NCBI GenBank assembly: GCA_964637835.1 | Contig: CAZWYF010000001.1 | Span: forward strand, 1 to 64,000 | DNA: 64,000 nucleotides | DNA from: Glo-17 sp964637835 | Lineage (GTDB): Bacteria > Krumholzibacteriota > Krumholzibacteriia > LZORAL124-64-63 | Direction: 5' to 3' | Shown: piece by piece, positions 34,807-42,924 of the stretch | How positions within the stretch are numbered: the first letter of the stretch is position 1 | Layout: every line of letters begins with the position of its first letter | Translations under genes and position numbers: made by a program | The notes under the pieces: generated by a model | What the model was told of the DNA's origin: nothing | Seen by the model: only the letters and a program-made list of their open reading frames with translations | Database searches by the model: none

Positions 34807-35241
34807 TCAATCGCGGTGGTAGGGCAGGCCGCGCAGGATGCTCAGGCCGCGGTAGATCTGCTCGCAGAGCAGGGCCCGGGCCCACTCGTGGGTGAGCGTC
34901 AGCCGCGAGAGGCGTAGCACGCGGTCGGCGCGCTGACGGACCGCGTCGGTGAGGCCATCAGGGCCGCCGACCACGAAGGTCAGGCTGCCGTGACCACCGA
35001 GGATCCCGGCGAGGTCGTGGCTGGAGACGGACTCGCCGCGCTCGTCCAGGGCCAGGACGAGCGCGGTGCCGCCCGGCGGGCCCAGCTGGTCGAGGATCTG
35101 CCGGCCCTCGCGCCCGGCGTCCTGGTCGCGCAACTCGACGATCTGCAGCCGGGCATGCGGCCGGATCCGGCGCTGGTAGTCGGCCACCAGGTCGGCCAGG
35201 CGACGATCCCTGAGCTTGCCCACGGCCAGGATGCGGATCAT
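34807..35241 (-). CDS. rlmH: 23S rRNA (pseudouridine1915-N3)-methyltransferase RlmH
   Basis: A 144-residue SPOUT methyltransferase that methylates pseudouridine 1915 in helix 69 of 23S rRNA with SAM. The family pattern is clear: ILAVGKLRD at the N terminus, LALDERGESVSSHDLA, the SAM loop FVVGGPDGLT, and the C-terminal LTLTHEWARALLCEQIYRGLSI ending in GLPYHRD. Length is slightly less than the E. coli enzyme (155). ATG 35241 has GGAGG upstream. It is divergent from the complex-I-like operon. Confidence 0.95.
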   Translation of the reverse strand: MIRILAVGKLRDRRLADLVADYQRRIRPHARLQIVELRDQDAGREGRQILDQLGPPGGTALVLALDERGESVSSHDLAGILGGHGSLTFVVGGPDGLTDAVRQRADRVLRLSRLTLTHEWARALLCEQIYRGLSILRGLPYHRD

Positions 35242-35309
35242 GACGCACCTCCGCCGCCACTGTAGCCGTTGGCCGGCCCCGGTCAAGCGGCCGCCGGGCA
35301 GAAAGGTCC

Positions 35310-35338
35310 TTGCAGCCGGTGCGCCGAATGGCTGTAAT
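35310..35338 (+). promoter_or_regulatory. promoter of the complex-I-like operon
   Basis: TTGCAG (35310-35315) and TGTAAT (35333-35338) are 17 bases apart, about 60 bases before the first ATG at 35399. Confidence 0.5.
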
Positions 35339-35398
35339 GGTTCCTCGGAACGAGCTTCGCCCATCCCTTCGTCGTGGCGGTCGGCGCCCGAGGCAACC

Positions 35399-35782
35399 AT
35401 GCAGTCCCTGCCTGATCCCATCGCTCCCGGCGCGACCGGCCAGCTGACCAACCTGGCCGTGGCCGTGGTGGTGGCGGCCGGCGTGGCGCTGGTGATCCGC
35501 GGGATCCTGTGGGGCTGGCGGCGCTGGCGCGGGTCGGTCCCGGGGCCGGGCGCCGAGCCGGCCGGCGGCGATGCCGCACCGGCCGGCGCGGCCGGGCCCC
35601 GGCTGCTGGGCGGGGTCCTGGTCCTGCTGCTGGCCCTGCCGGCGGCGGTGGCCGTGCGGCAGCTCTGGCCGCATCCGGACCTGGGCTGGCGGCTCCTGGT
35701 GATCTGGCTGCTGGCGGTGCTGCCGCCAGCGGCGCTGTGGCTGGCCCTGGCGGCCCGCGGCCGCGGCGGGGGGACGCCCTGA
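35399..35782 (+). CDS. small membrane protein, first gene of the complex-I-like operon
   Basis: A 127-residue protein with about three TM segments (about 17-37, 68-86 and 98-120) separated by an Arg-rich turn and a Pro/Ala/Gly linker. It occupies the place where nuoA often stands and has a similar number of TMs, but I see none of the NuoA hallmarks (YECG, FDxE). It overlaps the next gene as TGATG. Function unknown; an assembly or replacement subunit is possible. Confidence 0.65.
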   Translation: MQSLPDPIAPGATGQLTNLAVAVVVAAGVALVIRGILWGWRRWRGSVPGPGAEPAGGDAAPAGAAGPRLLGGVLVLLLALPAAVAVRQLWPHPDLGWRLLVIWLLAVLPPAALWLALAARGRGGGTP

Positions 35783-36621
35783 TGGCCGAGGGAAGCGCGG
35801 CGCGCGCGGCGGCCTGGGCGCTGCTGACGGCCACCCTGCTGCTGGCCTGGCCATGGGCTCTGGCCTGGCTGGCGCGGTGGCGTCCGCGGTGGCTGCTTTC
35901 GGTGCCGGTGACCTCCCTGCCGCGGCTGTGGGCCGGCCTGCAGGCGCCGGGTGGTCCGCGGGGCGCCACGATCGTGGTCTGGTGCGCGCTGGTGACGGCG
36001 GCGGCGATGCTGCCCGCCGGCCGCGGCCTGCAGGCGGCCGACCTGGACGCCGGCGCGCTCTGGATCCTGGCGCTGGTGCTGGCGGCGCTGCCCTGGATCC
36101 GGCGCCCGGACGGTGGCGTGATCGCCGGCGCCGTGATGACGGTGGGACTGTGCCTGGTGCCCCCGGTGCTCCAGACCGCGAGCCTGGACCTCGCCGACGT
36201 GGTCATCGCCCAGCAGGGCGGCATGGGCAACTGGTTCCTGGTGCGCGACCCCTTCCAGTTCCTGGCCGCCACCCTGTTCCTGGTCGCCATCGCGGCGATC
36301 TGGCCGGCGGCCGTGCCGGCGCCTCGCGGCCTGGACGGCTGGCTCGGCGCTGCCGTGCGCGCCGGTCTGCCCCTGGTGCTCTGCCACCTGCTGGTGGTGG
36401 CCTACGGTGGCGGCTGGTGGGGCGTGGCCACGTTCCTGGACCGCGCCACGCTGCCGAACACCCTGATCAAGCTGCTGCTGGTCATGGCCGGCGTGATCGC
36501 GCTGCGCCCGCACGTGGCCTGGATGGCGCCGCGCGCCCTGCGCTGGCTGCTGCCGCTGGCGGCCCTGCTGTGCGCGGCGGGCTCGGCCTTGTGGCTGGTG
36601 GCATCGGGGGCGGCGTGGTGA
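35782..36621 (+). CDS. NuoH-like membrane subunit, degenerate
   Basis: A 279-residue protein with about eight TMs that aligns with complex I subunit NuoH: SLDLADVVIAQQ, WFLVRDPFQFLAATLFLVAIAAI, GGGWW, and a C-terminal RPHVAWMAPRALRWLLPLAALL like the NuoH ending. The acidic quinone/NuoB-contact loop of true NuoH (E-T-N-R-A-P-F-D-L-P-E) is replaced by IWPAAVPAPRGLD, so quinone chemistry with a peripheral arm is unlikely. Length is below that of E. coli NuoH (325). Start ATG 35782 overlaps the previous stop. Confidence 0.7.
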   Translation: MAEGSAARAAAWALLTATLLLAWPWALAWLARWRPRWLLSVPVTSLPRLWAGLQAPGGPRGATIVVWCALVTAAAMLPAGRGLQAADLDAGALWILALVLAALPWIRRPDGGVIAGAVMTVGLCLVPPVLQTASLDLADVVIAQQGGMGNWFLVRDPFQFLAATLFLVAIAAIWPAAVPAPRGLDGWLGAAVRAGLPLVLCHLLVVAYGGGWWGVATFLDRATLPNTLIKLLLVMAGVIALRPHVAWMAPRALRWLLPLAALLCAAGSALWLVASGAAW

Positions 36622-36679
36622 TGGGGCGCGGGCCCGGGGGCGGCTGCGGCCGCCGCGAGGACGGGACGGAGGGAGTGCC

Positions 36680-37162
36680 ATGGCCCTGATGCTCTGGATC
36701 CTGGCCGCGAGCACGGCGATGACCGGCGCCGGCCTGGCCGCCCTCTCGCGCCGGCCGTCGCGACGCGACCGTGGCCTGGCCCTCACCGTGGCCGCCGTGG
36801 GCGTGTTGCTGCTCCTGCTGGGGGCCGATCTCGTGGCCCTCGTCTGGCTCGCCGTCGGCGGGGCCGTGGTGGTGCTGCCGGGACTGCGCCGGCGGAGCGT
36901 GGCCGCCCAGGCGGCGCCGGCGATCCTGGCCGGCCTGGCCGTGCCGGCGGCCCTGTTCTTCGCGGCGCTCTATCGCGTGGTGCTGCAGGTCCGCTGGAAC
37001 GCCCTGCCGCCCGGAGAGCTGGTGCCGCAGACCGCCATGGCCGCCGGCCGCCTGCTCACCGTCGATGCCGTGCTGCTGCTGGGGATCTCGCTGCTGCTGA
37101 CGGTGGTGCTGGCGGTGGCGCTGCGGCCTCCGGATCCCCGTCGCCGGGAGGAGCGCCCGTGA
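36680..37162 (+). CDS. NuoJ-like membrane subunit, degenerate
   Basis: A 160-residue protein with five hydrophobic segments in the NuoJ layout and a charged C-terminal tail. The third segment (VWLAVGGAVVVLPGL near 54-68) aligns with the NuoJ TM3 that carries the conserved Tyr-Ala-Gly pi-bulge, but the Tyr is missing. ATG 36680 has a good GGAGG site. Its stop overlaps the next GTG. Assignment relies on order (H-J-K-L-M-N) as much as on sequence. Confidence 0.6.
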   Translation: MALMLWILAASTAMTGAGLAALSRRPSRRDRGLALTVAAVGVLLLLLGADLVALVWLAVGGAVVVLPGLRRRSVAAQAAPAILAGLAVPAALFFAALYRVVLQVRWNALPPGELVPQTAMAAGRLLTVDAVLLLGISLLLTVVLAVALRPPDPRRREERP

Positions 37163-37428
37163 CCGGCATCGGCCTGGCGGCCTGGCTCGCCCTCGGGGCG
37201 GCCCTGCTGGCGTGGGGCTGGCTCGCGGCCATGGTGCGCCGCGATCGCGGCGGCGTGCTCGCCGGGACGGTCCTGCTGCTGGCCGGCGCCACGGTGACCG
37301 TGGCCGCCCTCGTGCGCCATGCCGTGCTGCCCGGGGCGGCCGTGCCCGTGGCGTTGCTGGCGCTGGCCGCCGGCGCGGTCCTCCTGCTGCTCGGCGAGCT
37401 CATCGCCGCGGGAAGGGAGGAGCCGTGA
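37159..37428 (+). CDS. NuoK-like membrane subunit, degenerate
   Basis: An 89-residue protein with three TMs, the size and topology of NuoK/MrpC. M-V-R-R-D near 25-29 aligns with the L-V-I-R-R-N turn of E. coli NuoK. The proton-channel glutamates E36 and E72 are replaced by non-acidic residues (V38 and A/G near 72). GTG 37159 overlaps the preceding stop as GTGA; the stop in turn overlaps the next GTG. The tight coupling argues for a working complex in spite of the lost residues. Confidence 0.65.
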   Translation: MTGIGLAAWLALGAALLAWGWLAAMVRRDRGGVLAGTVLLLAGATVTVAALVRHAVLPGAAVPVALLALAAGAVLLLLGELIAAGREEP

Positions 37429-38708
37429 TCCAGGTCCTGGGTCTGCTGTTGACCGGCGCCGCGGCGCTGGGCGTGGTCCTGGCCGACCGCCTCGGCCTGC
37501 TGGTGGCCGCCTGGTCCACGGGCGCCGTGCTGCAGGCCGGCCTGACGGCCGCCGGCCGCAGCGCCGCGGCCGGTCCGGCCGCGCGGCGGGTCCTGCTGAC
37601 GGAGGTGCTCGGCGTCTGGGCGCTGGGCCTCGGCGGCCTGCTGGTGGTGGAGGCGGCCGGCACCGCCGACCTGGCCCGCCTGCCCGAGCAGTTGCTCCTG
37701 CGCGGCGTCGGCCACTCCCTGCTTTCCTGGGCCGGCGTCGGCGTGCTGGTGGCGGTGCTGGCCCGCCTGGGGCTGCCGCCGCTGCCCACCTGGCCGGTGG
37801 CCGCCGCGGCGGCGCCGCCAGCGGTGCGCGCCTTCCTGCATGCCGCCGTCCACCCGCTGAGCGCGCTGTGGCTGTGGCAGCGCCTGGAACCCTGGCTGTT
37901 GCCGGGGCACCGCGAGGCGGCGCTCTGGCTCGGCTGCGTCGGGGCCCTGCTGCTGGCTGGCGCGGCCCTGGGCGAGCCCCAGGGCTCGCGCCGCGCCGCG
38001 CTCGTCAGCGGCAGCCGCTGGGCCGCCGTCTGGGCCGGGGCCGCGCACGGTTTCCTCGAACCCTGGACCGCGTGGTCGCTGGCTACCGGCATGGTCCTGA
38101 TGCAGCTGGCGGTGATCTTCCGCCGCTGGCCGCTGCACTGGCGCCGCGGCGTCCTGCTGGCCGGCCTGCTCGCGGCCGTGCCCGCGGGGGTGCCCGAGGG
38201 CTGGCTGTCGGGCATGCGGCCGGGCTTCGCGGCCGCGCCGGCCACGCTCCTGCTCCACGGCGCCACGCTGCTGCTGCTGGTCACCGCCCGCCGCTGGTGG
38301 GACGACCTCGCCCGCCCCCTTTCCGCGCCGGCGCGGCGCGCGCCCGCCGTGGCCGATCCCGGCAGCCGGCTCAGCCACCGGCTCGCCCGGCTGGGCCGGG
38401 GCCCGGGACCGGTGCTGGGCCCCGCCCAGGTGTGGGGACGCGGCCTGGCGCGCGTGGTGGGCACCACCGACCGCGTGGTGCTCGGCGGTGTGGCCGAGGG
38501 ACTCGGCTGGCTGGCGCTGGCCCTCGGCTGGCTGGTGGCCTGGAGCGATCGCCGCGGCCTGGACGCGCTGGGCCGGGCCCTGGGCGCGGTGGTGATCGCC
38601 GGCGGCCGGGTGTGTGCCGGCGCCGGTGGGGGGCATCCCGCCCGCGTGTCGGCGTGGGCCCTGGTCGTGCTGCTGGCCGCCACGCTGGTGGGTCGGACGT
38701 TCATGTGA
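37425..38708 (+). CDS. NuoL/MrpA-like antiporter subunit, shortened and degenerate
   Basis: A 427-residue membrane protein. LGLPPLPTWPVAAAAAPPAVRAFLHAAVHPLSALWLWQRL matches the NuoL segment around P-L-H-T-W-L-P and A-L-I-H-A-A, with the channel lysine replaced by Arg. The C terminus (TTDRVVLGGVAEGLGW and a final TM) resembles the NuoL lateral-helix end, but the whole is far shorter than NuoL (over 600 residues). GTG 37425 has AAGGGAGG at 37414-37420 and overlaps the preceding stop. Confidence 0.7.
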   Translation: MIQVLGLLLTGAAALGVVLADRLGLLVAAWSTGAVLQAGLTAAGRSAAAGPAARRVLLTEVLGVWALGLGGLLVVEAAGTADLARLPEQLLLRGVGHSLLSWAGVGVLVAVLARLGLPPLPTWPVAAAAAPPAVRAFLHAAVHPLSALWLWQRLEPWLLPGHREAALWLGCVGALLLAGAALGEPQGSRRAALVSGSRWAAVWAGAAHGFLEPWTAWSLATGMVLMQLAVIFRRWPLHWRRGVLLAGLLAAVPAGVPEGWLSGMRPGFAAAPATLLLHGATLLLLVTARRWWDDLARPLSAPARRAPAVADPGSRLSHRLARLGRGPGPVLGPAQVWGRGLARVVGTTDRVVLGGVAEGLGWLALALGWLVAWSDRRGLDALGRALGAVVIAGGRVCAGAGGGHPARVSAWALVVLLAATLVGRTFM

Positions 38709-38745
38709 GCCGGCGGCTCCGGCCGCCGCAGGTGAGGAGACGCTC

Positions 38746-40245
38746 TTGGTTCCTGCGCACAGCCTCTCGTGGATCGTCCTGCTGCCGCTCGGCGGCGCCC
38801 TGGCCATCTTCTGGCTCCCGCCCGAGCGTCGCGAGGCCATCAAGACCGTGGCGCTCTGCACCGCGGCGCTGCCCATGGCCCAGGCCCTGGTGCTGCTCTT
38901 CCGCTTCGACCCCGCCGAGACCGCGTTCCAGTTCGTCGAGCACTACACCTGGGCGCCGGTGCTGGGCTTCGAGTACTTCCTGGGCGTGGATGGCCTCTCC
39001 CTGCCGCTGGTGGCCATGGGGGCGGTGGTCTGTTTCCTGGCGCTGCTGGCGGCCTGGAGCGTGGAGGAGGGGGTGAAGGGCTTCTTCGCCCTGGCCCTGC
39101 TGCTGGAGACCGGGCTGCTCGGTGCCTTCTGCGCCCTGGACACGGCGCTGATGTGGCTGTTCTGGCAGCTGGTGCTGGTGGCCACGTTCTTCCTGGTCTC
39201 GCTCTGGGGCGGCGCCGAGGGCCGCCGCGCGGGACGACAGTTCCTGCTGCTCGGCCAGGCCGGCGCGCTGGCCCTGCTGGTGGCCCTGCTCGCGCTGCGC
39301 CAGCACACCATCGATCCCGTCAGCGGCGGGCCCACCTTCAACCTGGTGCTGCAGCTCGACCAGGCCAACCACGACCTCTGGCTCAGCAACGCCGCGGTGC
39401 GTCACTGGATCTTCGCCGGCATCGCCCTGGGCTGCGGCGTGCTGATCCCGGTGTTCCCGCTGCACGTCTGGCAGCCGCGCCTGCACCGCTCGGCCCCGGT
39501 GGCGGTGCCGCTGCTGGCCGCGGCCCTGGTGGCCAAGCTGGGCTTCTACGGCCTGCTGCGCGTGGCCTGGCCCGTGCTGCCGGATGCCGCCGCCTGGGCG
39601 CGTCCCACCCTGATGACCCTCGGCGCGGTGGCCGCGGTCTATGGCGGCCTGGGCGCCCTGGGCCGTCGCGACCTGGCAGTGATCCTCGGTTACGGCAGCT
39701 TCAGCCTGCTGGGCGTGGCGCTGGTGGGGGTGGGGTCGTTCAGCCTGGCCGGGGTGCAGGGGGCGGGACAGCTCCTGGTCGCCCACGGTCTGGTCTATGC
39801 CATGCTCTTCTCGGCGGCCGGCGGCCTGCGCGATCGCAAGGGCCATCTGGATCTCGAACGGTGGGGTGGCCTCTACCGGCAGGCGCCCGTGCTGGGCGCG
39901 CTGCTCAGCCTGGCGCTGCTGGCGGCCTGGGGCATGCCCGGCCTGGCCCTCTACCCGGGACTGGCCCTGGTGATCGCCGGCGCGCTGGCCAGCAACCCGG
40001 TGGCGGCCCTCGCGGCGGCCCTGGGCTTGCTGCTGGCGGCGGCCTGGACCAGCCGCGTGCTGCTGAGCATCTGCCTGGGCGAGCCGTCGGAGAGCCAGGG
40101 CACCGTGCCGGCCGTGCGCGGCCGGGAACTGGGCGTGCTCCTGCCCCTGGCGCTGCTGGTCCTGGGCCTGGGCGTCTATCCGCGTCTGCTGGCCGACCTC
40201 ATGCAGAGCACGCTGGCCGGACTGATCCGCGTGGTGGGAGGATGA
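38746..40245 (+). CDS. NuoM-like antiporter subunit lacking key proton-channel residues
   Basis: A 499-residue membrane protein, the clearest complex I homologue in the operon: LGVDGLSLPLVAMGAVV, LLETGLLGAFCALDTALMWLFWQ, IPVFPLHVWQP, AKLGFYGLLR and AHGLVYAMLF all align with NuoM. Compared with E. coli NuoM, E144 is Q141, K234 is L233 and E407 is L406, while K265 and the TM His are kept. TTG 38746 has GAGGAGA at 38734-38740. The TGA overlaps the ATG of the next gene. Confidence 0.82.
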   Translation: MVPAHSLSWIVLLPLGGALAIFWLPPERREAIKTVALCTAALPMAQALVLLFRFDPAETAFQFVEHYTWAPVLGFEYFLGVDGLSLPLVAMGAVVCFLALLAAWSVEEGVKGFFALALLLETGLLGAFCALDTALMWLFWQLVLVATFFLVSLWGGAEGRRAGRQFLLLGQAGALALLVALLALRQHTIDPVSGGPTFNLVLQLDQANHDLWLSNAAVRHWIFAGIALGCGVLIPVFPLHVWQPRLHRSAPVAVPLLAAALVAKLGFYGLLRVAWPVLPDAAAWARPTLMTLGAVAAVYGGLGALGRRDLAVILGYGSFSLLGVALVGVGSFSLAGVQGAGQLLVAHGLVYAMLFSAAGGLRDRKGHLDLERWGGLYRQAPVLGALLSLALLAAWGMPGLALYPGLALVIAGALASNPVAALAAALGLLLAAAWTSRVLLSICLGEPSESQGTVPAVRGRELGVLLPLALLVLGLGVYPRLLADLMQSTLAGLIRVVGG

Positions 40246-41612
40246 GGGTGGAATCGCTGCCGGTCTTCGAGGTGCCGCGATTCGATCTCGCGGCGTGGCG
40301 ACCCGAGCTGGTGCTCGCGGTCACCGCGCTGGCCGTGGTGTTGCTGGCCCGGCCGGGCCGCCGCGGCGGTCGCTGGCTGGCGCTGGCCGGCCTGGCGCTG
40401 GCCGCGGGGCTGGCGTTGCCCACCGCCGTGGGGCGCGTGGAACTGCCGCTGGGGCCTCACTTCGCCATCGATCCCACCGCCCGCCTGGTGCGCCAGGCGC
40501 TGACCCTGGGCGCGCTGGCCGTCTGGCTCGCCTGGCGTCCGCGCGACCCGCGAGCCGGCGGCGGGCTGGCCCTCTCCGCCCTGGGCGCCTGCTGGCTGGC
40601 GGCGGCTGCCACGGTGGCCGGCCTGCTGCTGGCGGTGGCCACGCTGGTGGCCGGCGGCAGCCTGCTGTCCTGGCTGGGCGCCACGGGCGCGGCGGCCCAC
40701 AACGCGGTGGGGCGCTGGCACCGCACCGCGACCCTGGGATTCGCCGGGCTGGCGGCGGCCCTGGGATTGCTCGCCGGGCTGTCCGGATCCCTCGCCCTGG
40801 CCGACCTCCTGGGGGGCCTCGCCGGACGTGCCGGCCTGCCGCCGCTGACCCTGCCGCTGCTGCTGAGCCTGGCCGCGGTGTCCCTGGCCCTGGCCGTCCT
40901 CGGCGAGCCGGGACGGTTCCATGCCGCCGCCGCCGATGCGTTGCCACCGGTGGTCACCGGCTGGCTCACCGCCGCGCCGGCCCTGGCGCTGGCCGGCCCG
41001 CTGGCCGCGGTGCTGGGCGGCCTCTCGCCGGCGCCCCTGCTGGCGGGAGTGCCGGACCTGGTCGCCCTGCTCGGCGCACTCCTGGTCCTGGGCGGCTTCG
41101 CGGCCGCACTGGCCCAGGAGCGGCTGCTGCGGCGCCTGGCCTGGGGAGCGACGGGGCAGGTGGGCCTGGTGGTGCTGCTGGCCACGGCGTCGACGGGCGA
41201 GCCGCCTCAGGTCGTGGCCCTGGCGCTGCGCGGGTTCGCCACCGCCCAGGTGGCCGCCGTGTTGCTGGCTGGTGCCCTGGATTCGGCCCTGCTGCCGCCC
41301 AGGGTGCGCGGGCCGCTGACGGTGCTGCTGGGCGTCTCCCTGCTGTCGCTGGCCGCGGTGCCGCCGCTGGCGGGCTGGGGCTCGCGGCTGATCCTCCTCG
41401 ATGGCGTGCTCGCCGCGGAGCGATGGGCGGTGCTCGCCGTCGCGGCGCTGGGGACCCTCCTCGGCTACGTGGTCTACCTGCGGCCGCTGATGACGATCTG
41501 GCAGCCGGCGGACCCGCCGGCGACGACCTCCCCGGACGGGAAGAGCCCGCTGGCCGCCACGCTGGTGGCCACCGCCCTGATCACCCTGCTGGTGGTGTGG
41601 GGTCTGGGGTGA
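40242..41612 (+). CDS. NuoN-like antiporter subunit, degenerate
   Basis: A 456-residue, very Ala/Leu-rich membrane protein with about 12-13 TMs. GEPGRFHAAAADALPPVVTGWLTAAPALAL aligns with the NuoN segment F-H-x-W-x-P-D-V-Y-E-G-A-P-x-P-V-T, but the following channel lysine is absent. RLAWGATGQVGLVVLL corresponds to the L-A-Y-S-S-I-x-x-x-G turn. LGTLLGYVVYLRPLMTIW is a typical antiporter-subunit C-terminal helix. ATG 40242 overlaps the NuoM-like stop. It is the last gene of the set before pyrophosphatase. Confidence 0.65.
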   Translation: MRVESLPVFEVPRFDLAAWRPELVLAVTALAVVLLARPGRRGGRWLALAGLALAAGLALPTAVGRVELPLGPHFAIDPTARLVRQALTLGALAVWLAWRPRDPRAGGGLALSALGACWLAAAATVAGLLLAVATLVAGGSLLSWLGATGAAAHNAVGRWHRTATLGFAGLAAALGLLAGLSGSLALADLLGGLAGRAGLPPLTLPLLLSLAAVSLALAVLGEPGRFHAAAADALPPVVTGWLTAAPALALAGPLAAVLGGLSPAPLLAGVPDLVALLGALLVLGGFAAALAQERLLRRLAWGATGQVGLVVLLATASTGEPPQVVALALRGFATAQVAAVLLAGALDSALLPPRVRGPLTVLLGVSLLSLAAVPPLAGWGSRLILLDGVLAAERWAVLAVAALGTLLGYVVYLRPLMTIWQPADPPATTSPDGKSPLAATLVATALITLLVVWGLG

Positions 41613-41636
41613 CGGTGCGCCGAAATGCGGTATGCT
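41609..41636 (+). promoter_or_regulatory. promoter of the pyrophosphatase gene
   Basis: GTGACG (41609-41614) overlaps the end of the NuoN-like gene. TATGCT (41631-41636) follows after 16 bases. The ATG at 41689 lies about 50 bases further. Confidence 0.5.
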
Positions 41637-41688
41637 GTCCGGCGCACGCGTCCCCCGGACCTTCCCGCGCCCCTGTCGAGGAGCCACC

Positions 41689-42300
41689 ATGAGCTTTCCC
41701 CAGACGTTCTTCCGCTGGCGCCCCCATCCCTGGCACGGCCTGGAGGTGGGCACGGACCCGCCCCGCGTGGTCACCGCCTACATCGAGATCACGCCCTACG
41801 ACCTGGTGAAGTACGAGGTGGACAAGAAGACCGGCTACCTGGTGGTCGACCGCCCCCAGCGCACCAGCAGCCAGCCGCCCGCCCTCTACGGCTTCATCCC
41901 CCGGACCTACTGCGGACCGCGGGTGGGGGCGCTCACGCCGCGGGCGTCCCAGGGAGACGGCGACCCCCTGGACATCTGCGTGATCAGCGAGCGGCCCATC
42001 GACAAGTCGGAGATCATCCTGCGGGCCCACGTGGTGGGCGGCCTGCGCTGCATCGACAACGACGAGGCCGACGACAAGATCGTGGCCGTCCTGCGCAACG
42101 ACAACGTCTGGGGCGAGGTCCAGGACATCAGCGATCTGCCGGCGGCGCTCATCGAGCGCCTGCGCCACTACTTCGCCACCTACAAGATGATCCCCGGCCA
42201 GAAGTCCGACCTCATCGTGGAGGCGACGTACGGTCACCCGGAGGCCTTCGAGGTGATCCGCGCGGCCATGGAGGACTACGAGATGGAGTACGGCGGATGA
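41689..42300 (+). CDS. ppa: family I inorganic pyrophosphatase
   Basis: A 203-residue soluble enzyme hydrolysing pyrophosphate to phosphate with Mg2+. The family I signature D-G-D-P-L-D (GDGDPLDICVI near 98-108) gives the metal-binding aspartates. ITPYDLVKYEVDKKTGYLVVDRP, ALYGFIPRTYCG, DDKIVAV and HYFATYKMIPG complete the pattern. ATG 41689 has GAGGAG just upstream; the frame's earlier ATG at 41632 would lie inside the promoter. The stop overlaps the next ATG. Confidence 0.92.
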   Translation: MSFPQTFFRWRPHPWHGLEVGTDPPRVVTAYIEITPYDLVKYEVDKKTGYLVVDRPQRTSSQPPALYGFIPRTYCGPRVGALTPRASQGDGDPLDICVISERPIDKSEIILRAHVVGGLRCIDNDEADDKIVAVLRNDNVWGEVQDISDLPAALIERLRHYFATYKMIPGQKSDLIVEATYGHPEAFEVIRAAMEDYEMEYGG

Positions 42301-42830
42301 GGGCGACACCTCTGTTCACCGCCGCCGCCCTGCTCGGTCTCCTGCTCGCCGGCGGTTGCGCCTCGGGACCGGCTCCCGCCGCGTCGTCGGCCACCGCGTC
42401 GTCGGCCACCGCGCCGCACGCCCCGCCGCCCGCGGACGCCGCCGGCCTGCGGGCCCTGCTCGCCGACGCCGGCCTGCAGACCGCGCCGCTGGACAGCTTC
42501 TCGTTCATCCTCGAGGATCCGGATGCGGGCGTGCAGCTGGTGGTCTTCCGCGAGGACCAGGGCGCGTCGCTCCAGGCGGTGATGGCCTATCCGGCCGAGG
42601 GCCACGCGGCGCCCGGCGCCCTGCAGCGCTGGAACGCCACGCGCCGGTTCGGCCGCGCCTACGTCGACACCCGCGGCGCCCCGGTCCTGGCCAGCGACCT
42701 CGCCCTCGGCCCAGGCATCGGCCGGAAGGCGGTGGTGGCCTGGGCGGAGCTGGTGCTCGCCCTCGCCGAGCGGTTCCAGCGCGAGGTCTGGCCTGCCGCC
42801 GGGCCCCCCGCCGACCCGCTCCGCGAGTGA
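42297..42830 (+). CDS. lipoprotein with YbjN-like domain
   Basis: A 177-residue lipoprotein: a signal peptide with the lipobox A-G-G-C near 20, a low-complexity Ala/Ser/Thr spacer (about 24-47), then a domain resembling YbjN/type III chaperone-like folds (FSFILEDPDAGVQLVVFRED, LQRWNATRRFGRAYVDTRGAPVLASDLAL, FQREVWPAA). YbjN-like proteins affect motility and stress in enterobacteria, mechanism unknown. ATG 42297 overlaps the pyrophosphatase stop by ATGA. Confidence 0.7.
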   Translation: MRATPLFTAAALLGLLLAGGCASGPAPAASSATASSATAPHAPPPADAAGLRALLADAGLQTAPLDSFSFILEDPDAGVQLVVFREDQGASLQAVMAYPAEGHAAPGALQRWNATRRFGRAYVDTRGAPVLASDLALGPGIGRKAVVAWAELVLALAERFQREVWPAAGPPADPLRE

Positions 42831-42855
42831 CAGGGCGGTGGCCGGACACTATCTT
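42827..42855 (+). promoter_or_regulatory. promoter of the lipoprotein-thioredoxin operon
   Basis: GTGACA (42827-42832), overlapping the end of the YbjN-like gene, and TATCTT (42850-42855) are 17 bases apart. The ATG at 42925 is about 65 bases downstream. Confidence 0.6.
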
Positions 42856-42924
42856 CGGCATGAGAGCGGGCCCCGCCCAGCCGGCGGCCCGCCGCCCGTG
42901 CCTCCCGCGAATCCAGGTGCCGCC

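Noticed and set aside
35399..41612. The membrane operon as an energy-converting hydrogenase or Mrp antiporter
   Set aside because: No NiFe-hydrogenase subunit, no ferredoxin-type subunit and no MrpE/F/G are present, while a NuoH-like and a NuoJ-like protein are.
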